Source: Symbioplanes lichenis (GTDB lineage Bacteria; Actinomycetota; Actinomycetes; Mycobacteriales; Micromonosporaceae). From it: DNA of 64,000 nucleotides. The notes beneath the pieces were generated by a model. It did no database searches. It had not been told where the DNA came from and saw only the letters and a list, made by a program, of their open reading frames with translations. Below are positions 28,335 through 35,107 of this stretch, in pieces. The first letter of the stretch is position 1, and each line of letters opens with the position of its first letter. The stretch spans positions 1 to 64,000 of the forward strand of contig NZ_JAUZQD010000014.1 in the NCBI RefSeq assembly GCF_030709675.1. The letters are read 5' to 3'. The position numbers and the translations under genes were made by a program.

Positions 28335-30284
28335 CACACGGTCGAGGTCGCGGCGGCGGCGTTCCAGGGTGACGGCCAGGGCGACCAGGAGCAGCCCCGC
28401 CGCCGCGAGCGGGATCCAGCGCGGCAGCAGATCCCACACCAGCACCACCTCGTGCAACGCGACGATCATCAGCGTGACGCCGCCCGCGACGACCGGCGCC
28501 CGCAGTCGCGTCCGCGTGCCGGCCACGGTGACGGCCAGCGCGCCGAGCCCGAGGGCCAGCCGGCGCACCGGGGCACCCTCGATGACGAGCACGGTCATCA
28601 AGGTGGGGAGGAGTGCCAGGACGAGCGCCGGACCGTACGCGGTCCAACTCGTCGTCCCCGGCTGCCGGCGCCGCAGGAACCAGCCGGCGGCACCCGCCGA
28701 GACCGCGACCGGCAGCAGGGCCAGCCGCACGGCCTCCGCGTCGACGGCGACCCAGGAGGCGTGCACCAGCAGGGCGTAGGCGACGACACGGTTGCGCCGC
28801 AGCGCCAGGGCGCCGGTAGCCACGAGTACGTCGCACAGGACGGGCGTCCACCACGGCCAGCCGAACGCGGCCGGTGCCGTGAGGGCTACCAGGGCTGCTC
28901 CCGTCAGGGCTACCTCCACCCGCCACGGGAGAAGGGCGGCGACACCGGCTGTGACGAGCGCCAGCACGACCACGACGCGCCAGTCCGGGCCCAGCATGGC
29001 GGGGAGTTGTCCGAGAGTGGTCACGGCCAGGGCGGCCAGGGCGCCGATGCGGGCGCCTCGGGTTCCGGGGGCTGCCGGGCGTACCCGGGAAAGCAGCGCG
29101 ACCGCCGCGGCCAGGAGCGTCACGACCAGCGCGACCAGCACCGGAGCGGGATGGTCGCCGCCCGCGACATGGGCCAGACGGCCCGCGCCGATCGCGAGCG
29201 CGACGACCAGCAGGCCGGCGGCGACCTCGCGCAGCGGCGCCACCCGCGACTGGACGGCGCCCGCCAGGATCACCAGCGCCCCGGCCAGCAGCGCGCCCGC
29301 CGCGACCGACGCCGCACTTACCGACGTGGCCGTCGCCTCCGCCACCAGCGCGGCCGCCAGGGCCACGAACGCGGCGAACGCACCCAGCGCGTAGGTCACC
29401 AGAGCAGTCGGCTCGGCGGGACGCTTGTGCAGGCGGACCACCACCAGGTCCGCGGCGGCGAGCGCGATCATTGTGTACGCCCACCCCGCCGCACTGGGAG
29501 ACAACGGCGACACGATCAAAGGCAGCACCGGCTGGGCGACTACGAGTGCGGCGAACCGGGGGCCGGCCAGGTCGGTGAGGTGGGCGTACCCGAAGGCGAC
29601 CGCGGCCGTGACCGCGCAGACCGCACCGGCGTAGCCCGCGGGCTCGGTCAGAGGGAAGAGCCGGAGGTGCCACGCGGCGTACCCGTCGAGCAGAAGCAGC
29701 AGCAAGCCGACCGCGGCGAAGGTCTCCGCCGTCCCGCGCAACCGCCGCCGCACCGCCACAACCGGCGCCGCTAGCGCGACGACGGTGCCCACGCCGAGCA
29801 CGGTGACCCGGCCCCGCAGCCCGAACTGCGACCACGCCACGGCCGTGAACACGATCGCGGCGACCGCCAGGAGTACGCCGCCGAGCAGGAACAGTGTGTT
29901 CTGCATGACCCGCGTCGACGCCTCGGCCGCCGCCGACGTCACGAACCCGGCCGACCGCTCACCCGCCGCCGTGGTCACCGGCGCGGTCATCGCGGGCGCC
30001 TTGGGCGCGGCGCCGGCGGCGGCGGACATGGCCGCCCGAACCCGGGCCGCCGCGGTCTCGCGCTCCTGCCAGGCCCGCCGCAGCGCCTCGTCGGTGCTGC
30101 CGACCGCCGAGCGCGCCATCGCGAGCGCGGCCTGCGCGGCAGTGAGCCGGGCGGTCAACGCGGGAATCTCGCCGTCCAGCCGGACGACCCGGGCGGCGTC
30201 GGCATCGGGAGCGCGGCCGCAGCCGGAACACCCGGCGACGGTGGAAGCCTCGGCGCGGCAGAACGGGCAGGGGTACGTGGTCAC
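28308..30284 (-). CDS. Large polytopic membrane protein with N-terminal zinc ribbon (SCO7613-like)
   Basis: A 658-residue protein. GTG at 30284 gives VTTYPCPFCRAEASTVAGCS with a CxxC...CxxC zinc ribbon in the first 22 residues, then a coiled-coil stretch (residues about 35-95), then around 18-20 hydrophobic helices to the C-terminus. The architecture matches SCO7613-type actinobacterial membrane proteins, whose role is unknown. The frame extends upstream but no better start exists. Its 3' end is duplicated just downstream. Confidence 0.75.
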   Translation of the reverse strand: MTTYPCPFCRAEASTVAGCSGCGRAPDADAARVVRLDGEIPALTARLTAAQAALAMARSAVGSTDEALRRAWQERETAAARVRAAMSAAAGAAPKAPAMTAPVTTAAGERSAGFVTSAAAEASTRVMQNTLFLLGGVLLAVAAIVFTAVAWSQFGLRGRVTVLGVGTVVALAAPVVAVRRRLRGTAETFAAVGLLLLLLDGYAAWHLRLFPLTEPAGYAGAVCAVTAAVAFGYAHLTDLAGPRFAALVVAQPVLPLIVSPLSPSAAGWAYTMIALAAADLVVVRLHKRPAEPTALVTYALGAFAAFVALAAALVAEATATSVSAASVAAGALLAGALVILAGAVQSRVAPLREVAAGLLVVALAIGAGRLAHVAGGDHPAPVLVALVVTLLAAAVALLSRVRPAAPGTRGARIGALAALAVTTLGQLPAMLGPDWRVVVVLALVTAGVAALLPWRVEVALTGAALVALTAPAAFGWPWWTPVLCDVLVATGALALRRNRVVAYALLVHASWVAVDAEAVRLALLPVAVSAGAAGWFLRRRQPGTTSWTAYGPALVLALLPTLMTVLVIEGAPVRRLALGLGALAVTVAGTRTRLRAPVVAGGVTLMIVALHEVVLVWDLLPRWIPLAAAGLLLVALAVTLERRRRDLDRVRAAITRMG

Positions 30285-30386
30285 GCCGTCGATCCTCGCG
30301 GCGGCGGGGGTGCCCGCTCCTGAGTCGTCGTACTCAGACCGCTCGGGTAGGCGCCCTGGGTATCCCCGCCCACGCGGCACGAAAGT

Positions 30387-30468
30387 GCGTCGCAGATGTA
30401 AAGGCAAGTGCTCGCAAAACGAAAGGCTGAGCGTCGCAGATGTAAAGGCCGAGGCTCGCGGAATGAAA
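30387..30468. repeat. Two 44-base-period direct repeats
   Basis: Copies start at 30387 and 30431 with GCGTCGCAGATGTAAAGGC, followed in each by a variable piece ending in CTCGC and GAAA. They lie between the membrane protein gene and the truncated DUF4143 ATPase gene, immediately before the point where the ATPase frame opens. The region is markedly AT-richer than its surroundings, which suggests imported DNA or a junction. Confidence 0.8.
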
Positions 30469-30484
30469 ATTTGACGTAGGATCG

Positions 30485-31036
30485 ACCCGTGATCAGGCGT
30501 CCGACCTGGCCCTGAGCCGGCCGACCATCGCCCGATACCTGCAGCTGCTGGACGAGGTCTTCCTGATCAAGCAGATTCCCGGCTGGTCGCGCAACCTCGG
30601 GACCCGGGCGACGCAAGCGGCGAAGCTGATCTTCGTCGACTCGGGCATCGCCGCTCAGCAGCTGGCCCTCGATGCCCACGCGTTGTTGCGGCCGGGGGCG
30701 CCCTTCGGGCAGCTGCTGGAGGGCTTCGTCCTGTCCGAGCTGGCCCGTCAGCTGACGTGGTCGGACCACCTCGCCGAGCTGCACCACTATCGCGATCACA
30801 ACAAGGTGGAGGTGGACGCGGTGCTCGAGGATCGGGCCGGTCAGGTCGTCGGCATCGAGGTCAAGGCGTCCTCCACCGTGCGCAGCGACGACTTCCGGGG
30901 ATTGCGGCGACTGGAGGAACGGCTCGGTGACGACTTCCGGGTCGGCATCGTGCTGTACACCGGGAGCAGCACCCTGCCCTTCGGGGAACGGTTGCGGGCT
31001 GTGCCGGTGAGTGCGCTGTGGCAGGTGGGAAGCTAG
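30485..31036 (+). pseudogene. 5'-truncated AAA (AAA_14/DUF4143) ATPase
   Basis: The frame, open from about 30467 without a credible start, reads LSRPTIARYLQLLDEVFLIK and QIPGWSRNLGTRATQAAKLI, then FVDSGIAAQQLA and the DUF4143 end DHNKVEVDAVLEDRAGQVVG with EVKAS. This is the C-terminal ~180 residues of a roughly 400-residue DUF4143 ATPase. The DUF4143 part is a restriction-endonuclease-like fold with the acidic EVD and ExK residues kept. The P-loop ATPase half is missing; direct repeats lie at the break. A TTG at 30683 could start a 117-residue product, but this is unlikely. Confidence 0.7.
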
Positions 31037-31419
31037 GGCTCGGCCGACCAGGCTTGCCAGCGGGTGACGGCGATGCGGAGGAAGGGGCCGGGCGGCGGGG
31101 TGGTCGCGTACTGGGGGTAGCGGGCGAGCAGCTCCGGGGCGGACTCGTCGGTGATCGTGGCGAGGCCGTCGGCGCGGACCCACCAGAGGGTGGACCAGTC
31201 GTCGTCGTAGTGGTCGGCGAGGACGCTGACGCGGGGCTCGTGGGCGATGTTGGTGAGGCGCCGCAGGGCGCGGTGGCGCTTGGGCTTGCCGTCGACGGCG
31301 GTGTGGATCGTGTCGCCCACCAGGGCGAAGACGATGGGAACCAGGTGCGGGGCGCCGTCCGGGGTGACCGTGGCGAGGCGGGCCGAGCGGGCGGTGGCGA
31401 AGCGGTCGGCGGGGGTCAT
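31033..31419 (-). CDS. PPOX-class F420-dependent enzyme
   Basis: A 128-residue split-barrel flavin/deazaflavin protein. ARLATVTPDGAPHLVPIVFA is the first strand pair, DGKPKRHRALRRLTNIAHEP the cofactor-phosphate region and the C-terminal FLRIAVTRWQAWSAE the usual end of the TIGR03668-like group. ATG at 31419 overlaps the stop of the LLM gene (ATGA), so both are translated together. It probably reduces a small substrate with F420H2 or FMN. Its stop overlaps that of the truncated ATPase on the other strand. Confidence 0.83.
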   Translation of the reverse strand: MTPADRFATARSARLATVTPDGAPHLVPIVFALVGDTIHTAVDGKPKRHRALRRLTNIAHEPRVSVLADHYDDDWSTLWWVRADGLATITDESAPELLARYPQYATTPPPGPFLRIAVTRWQAWSAEP

Positions 31420-32249
31420 CGGCCGGTGAACTCGCCGATCGCGCGCTCCCAGCGGTCGAGGGCCGGCTCGACGACGGACCACGGGCCGGACGGCAGCCAC
31501 GCCGAGGCGCGGTGGACGCCGGCGTTCTCGAGCTGCTCGAGCACCTTCGGGTCGGACGGCACGCTGAGCAACTGCACCTGCAGCGGGCGCTCGGCGCGGG
31601 CGCGCAGCTCGGCGATCCGGTCGAACAGCGCCGGGTTCCGCGTGTAGTTGGGGAACCATCCGTCACCGTACTCGAGGACGCGGTCGAGCACGGTCGGGCC
31701 GTCCCCGCCGACGAGCACCGGAGGGTACGGGCGCTGGGCCGGCTTGGGCCACGACCAGATGCGCTCGAAGTTGACGAACTCGCCGGCGAACGAGGCTTCG
31801 CTCTCGGTCCAGATCGCCTGCATCGCCCGGACGCGCTCGCTCAGCAGCCGCATCCGCGTGCGTGGGTCGGTGCCGTGGTTGACCATCTCCTCCCTGTTCC
31901 AGCCGGCGCCCACTCCGAACTCCAGCCGCCCGCCGGACAGATGATCGACCGACGCGACCTCCTTGGCCGTCGTGATCGGGTCCCGCTCGACGACCAGGCA
32001 CACCCCGCTGCCGACCCGCAACCGCGACGTCGCGGCGGCCGCGTCGGTGAGGGCCACGAAGAGGTCGTACGTGTGCCAGTACTTCCGGGGCAGCTCGCCG
32101 CCCGCGCCGTAGGGCGTCGCGCGGCTCGCCGGGATGTGCGTGTGCTCCGCGAAGAACAGGGCGCCCAGCCCCCGCTCCTCGACCCGGCGCGCGATCTCGC
32201 CGGGTCGCACGCCGTCATGGGTGGGAAAGTAGCCGGCACCGAACTCCAT
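31416..32249 (-). CDS. LLM class F420-dependent oxidoreductase
   Basis: A 277-residue TIM-barrel luciferase-like monooxygenase fold. FFAEHTHIPASRATPYG, LRVGSGVCLVVERDPITTAK and GRLEFGVGAGWNREEMVNHG are the standard F420-binding blocks of the family, and PPVLVGGDGPTVLDRVLEYG is the phosphate-binding end. It is the first gene of a two-gene operon with the PPOX-type protein, which supports F420 rather than FMN as cofactor. Substrate unknown. Confidence 0.87.
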   Translation of the reverse strand: MEFGAGYFPTHDGVRPGEIARRVEERGLGALFFAEHTHIPASRATPYGAGGELPRKYWHTYDLFVALTDAAAATSRLRVGSGVCLVVERDPITTAKEVASVDHLSGGRLEFGVGAGWNREEMVNHGTDPRTRMRLLSERVRAMQAIWTESEASFAGEFVNFERIWSWPKPAQRPYPPVLVGGDGPTVLDRVLEYGDGWFPNYTRNPALFDRIAELRARAERPLQVQLLSVPSDPKVLEQLENAGVHRASAWLPSGPWSVVEPALDRWERAIGEFTGR

Positions 32250-32295
32250 GCCGCCGAGTCTTTCACGCCGCCGGCCGCGACCCGCCGGACCGTCG

Positions 32296-32742
32296 TCAGT
32301 CGCCCGAGTGGCCGAAGAAGAACAGCTCCGCCGGCCGCCCCCGTTCGTCGTGCAGCACCGCGCACCGCCCGAACCAGCGCTCCCCGGCCAGCTCCGTCAG
32401 CGCCTCCGCGTGCGCCCGTGTCGGCGTGGCCGTGCCCGTGGCCAGCAGCGCCTGATCGGCCGTGACGGGCTCCACCGTGCCCGGCCCGTCGTAGTCGCCC
32501 GGCTCGATCATGTGCGACATGTCCAGGATCGAGTGGGTGCCCCCCTCCTGCACGTCGTCGTCGGCCCACAGCTCCTCGTGCGTGCGCGGCCGCTGCGGGA
32601 ACTCGGCCGCCCGCTTCCCGGACTCCCCGGGCACGGCCCACCAATAGTCGCCGTCGGCGAGCACCTGCTCCTTCAACTCGCGCAGCGCCTTGGCCAGATC
32701 CGGCTGGTAAGGGACGTGATAGCCCCACTGTGACGCGCCCAT
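32296..32742 (-). CDS. Conserved hypothetical protein
   Basis: A 148-residue cytoplasmic protein beginning MGASQWGYHVPYQPDLAKAL, with a Trp- and Asp-rich middle (GDYWWAVPG, LDMSHMIEPGDYDG) and ending LHDERGRPAELFFFGHSGD. It resembles a family found beside stress or antibiotic genes in actinobacteria, but no activity is known. It is divergent from the TrkA/RyR gene, with an 87-base gap. Confidence 0.7.
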   Translation of the reverse strand: MGASQWGYHVPYQPDLAKALRELKEQVLADGDYWWAVPGESGKRAAEFPQRPRTHEELWADDDVQEGGTHSILDMSHMIEPGDYDGPGTVEPVTADQALLATGTATPTRAHAEALTELAGERWFGRCAVLHDERGRPAELFFFGHSGD

Positions 32743-32829
32743 GATTCTCCCTCGTGTGTGGACGCGATCAACCTAGCCACGGGGTACGACAGAATGCGTC
32801 AAGTAGCAGCACCGTGACAACATGTATCT

Positions 32830-34692
32830 ATGGGTCCCCCGGGTCGGCGCACCGCGGTGGTCGTCCGGCTGGGGTTCGTCGGGCTGGCGGTCGCGGCGCT
32901 CGTGCTCGGCTACATCGGCCTCGACCAGTACTTCCGGCAGGAGGCGCTCGACGGGCGTACCTTTCTCAATCTGTTGTACTGCGATCTCCAGCTCTTCGTC
33001 CTGGGCGCCGACCCGCTGCAGGGCGCCACGGACTTTCCGCTCAGCCTGCAGCTGGCCCGGTTCGCGGCGCCCGCCGTCACGCTGTTCGCCCTGGCCGAGG
33101 CCGGTCGCCTGCTGCTGGCCACCCAGCTCAACCGCCTCCGCGTCCGCAACGCCCGCGGCCACTCGATCGTCTGCGGCGACTCGGCGGCCGCGATCGCGCT
33201 GGCTCGCAATCTGGCGACGGCGCGGCGGCGTACGGTGCTCGTCCGCAACCGGACCATCGGCCCGCTGGAGCTGCGCCGCGGCCGCCTGCTCGGCATCACC
33301 GGCGACGCCACCGACCCGGACGTGCTGCGCGGCGCCGGCGTGCTGCGCGCGACCACCATCTATGCCTGCACCGACGACAGCGCCACCAATGTGGCCATCG
33401 CCACCACCGCCGGCCGCGTCCTCGGGAGCAACGGCGGACAGGCCATGGTGTACGCCCAGATCCACGACCCGGATCGGGCGGTCACCCTGCAGGCCCGGCG
33501 GCTCGGGGTGGACGCGTCCCCCGGCCTGCGGCTGGACTTCTTCAACCTCGACCAGCTGGCGGTGCACGTCCTGCTCACCCAGCGGCCGCTGCGACCGGCC
33601 GGAGCCCGCCCGCCCCGGCTGCTGATCGCCGGCGACGCGCCGTTCGCCCGGGCGCTGCTGGTCGGCGTGGCGCGCAACTGGCGGCTCAAGCGGCAGGATG
33701 ACGCCTCCCGGCTCCGCATCGACCTCGTGGCGCCCGGAGCAGCGGCGATCCTGGCCGCGCTGCGCGGACGCTACGTGATCGTCGACGAGGCGTGCGCCGT
33801 GTCCGCGTACGACCTGGAGCTCTCCGCCCTCCTGCGCGCCCGCCGTGATCTGCGTTACGACGACGCGTGGTTCTGCTACCGCGACGAGGAGTACGGCCTC
33901 CAGCTCGCCCTCACCGCCCACGAGCTGTGGCACCGGGTGCGCGGGCGGATCTTCGTGCCGGTCGAGCGGTTCGCCGGGCTGACGGACGCCTTCGGCGACG
34001 AGTCCGGCCAGCCCCTGCTCGACCAGGTGAACGGCAAGATCCGCCTGATCCCGAAGAACACGATCGCCTGCGACCCAGACCTGATCGCCGAGGACCTGGT
34101 CGAGCGGCTGGCCCGGCTGATCCACGAACGCTACGTGATCGCCGCCCGCCGCCGCCCCGCCGGAGCGACCGACCCGGCGGCCCTCGTGGACTGGGCCGAC
34201 CTCGGCGAGGACCGGCGCCGGTCCAGCCGGGCCCAGGCCGGCTCGATCGGCGCCAAACTGCACGCGATCGGCTGCACCATCGTGGCCCGCACCGGACCGG
34301 ACGACTTCCGTCTCACCCCCGCGGAGATCGACCTGCTGGCGGCGGCCGAGCAGCGGCGCTGGCTCGACGACGCGGTCGCGGCCGGCTGGCGCCACGCGAG
34401 CCGGCGGGACGAGGCGGCGAAGCGGTCCCCGTACGTCCGGGCCTGGGCCGATCTCGCCGACGGCGACCGCGAGATGGCCCGCGCGGCGATGCGCGACCTG
34501 CCGGCGATCCTCGCGGACGCCGGTTTTCAAGTGGTACGCCTGGCCGAGGGCACACTTGACGTGACGGACGGAGGAACCGATGACGCGAACGGTGACACGG
34601 GTCGGCGTGACCGGCCACATCCGGCTGACCCGGGGCTCGGCCCGGCCGATCTACCGCGAGCTCAGAATCACGCTCGCCGAGCTGGCCGGTGA
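32830..34692 (+). CDS. Membrane-anchored TrkA-N protein with a RyR domain
   Basis: A 620-residue protein. Two hydrophobic segments (about residues 13-30 and 78-98) precede a Rossmann-type TrkA-N domain (HSIVCGDSAAAIALARNLA, then GDATDPDVLRGAGV) near residue 112, and a second Rossmann-like half at about 260. Residues about 508-572 read as a RyR domain (RWLDDAVAAGWRHASRRDEA, then LPAILADAGFQVVRL). Such combinations are predicted nucleotide-sensing or channel-like conflict proteins. The frame overruns the next gene by 113 bases with a low-complexity tail, so its natural stop may be lost. No Shine-Dalgarno is clear before the ATG. Confidence 0.75.
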   Translation: MGPPGRRTAVVVRLGFVGLAVAALVLGYIGLDQYFRQEALDGRTFLNLLYCDLQLFVLGADPLQGATDFPLSLQLARFAAPAVTLFALAEAGRLLLATQLNRLRVRNARGHSIVCGDSAAAIALARNLATARRRTVLVRNRTIGPLELRRGRLLGITGDATDPDVLRGAGVLRATTIYACTDDSATNVAIATTAGRVLGSNGGQAMVYAQIHDPDRAVTLQARRLGVDASPGLRLDFFNLDQLAVHVLLTQRPLRPAGARPPRLLIAGDAPFARALLVGVARNWRLKRQDDASRLRIDLVAPGAAAILAALRGRYVIVDEACAVSAYDLELSALLRARRDLRYDDAWFCYRDEEYGLQLALTAHELWHRVRGRIFVPVERFAGLTDAFGDESGQPLLDQVNGKIRLIPKNTIACDPDLIAEDLVERLARLIHERYVIAARRRPAGATDPAALVDWADLGEDRRRSSRAQAGSIGAKLHAIGCTIVARTGPDDFRLTPAEIDLLAAAEQRRWLDDAVAAGWRHASRRDEAAKRSPYVRAWADLADGDREMARAAMRDLPAILADAGFQVVRLAEGTLDVTDGGTDDANGDTGRRDRPHPADPGLGPADLPRAQNHARRAGR

Positions 34693-35107
34693 CGGCGACC
34701 TGCACGGCGTGACCTGCCTCGCCGAGGGCGCCGACAGCCTCTTCGCCAAGGCCGTCCGCTCGCTGCGCGGCAGCTTCGACGTCATCCTGACCGGCCCGCC
34801 CGGCCACCGCACGACCCGGCGCCTCCTGCGCTCCGCCCGCCACGTCCGGCGCGTCCGCCCCGACGCCCGCCCGGAGCTCAGGTACGCCGCCGCGAGCGCC
34901 GAGGTCCTCGACAGCTGCGACATCCTCGTGGCGGTGTGGGACGGCAGCGAGGACGGCACCTACGGCGGCACCGCCCACACCGTCGCCCTGGCCCGCGACC
35001 AGGGCAAGACCGTCCACGTCGTGTGGCCGCCCAAGGCCAGGCGCCGAGGCTACGTGGGCGGCGGCTCGATGTCACACTCCAGGCGGGCCCCGGCTGCCGC
35101 CGCCTGA
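34580..35107 (+). CDS. SLOG-like nucleotide-binding protein
   Basis: A 175-residue protein starting TRTVTRVGVTGHIRLTRGSA, the GVTGH motif of SLOG/TIR-associated nucleotide-binding domains. VTCLAEGADSLFAKAV and SCDILVAVWDGSEDGTYGGT are the following Rossmann-like blocks, the second with the acidic WDG region and GGT loop. ATG at 34580 has GGAGGAA seven bases upstream. It lies in an overlapping pair with the TrkA/RyR gene and probably works with it, binding a nucleotide or ADP-ribose-like signal. Its last 58 bases overlap the convergent NB-ARC/TPR gene. Confidence 0.72.
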   Translation: MTRTVTRVGVTGHIRLTRGSARPIYRELRITLAELAGDGDLHGVTCLAEGADSLFAKAVRSLRGSFDVILTGPPGHRTTRRLLRSARHVRRVRPDARPELRYAAASAEVLDSCDILVAVWDGSEDGTYGGTAHTVALARDQGKTVHVVWPPKARRRGYVGGGSMSHSRRAPAAAA

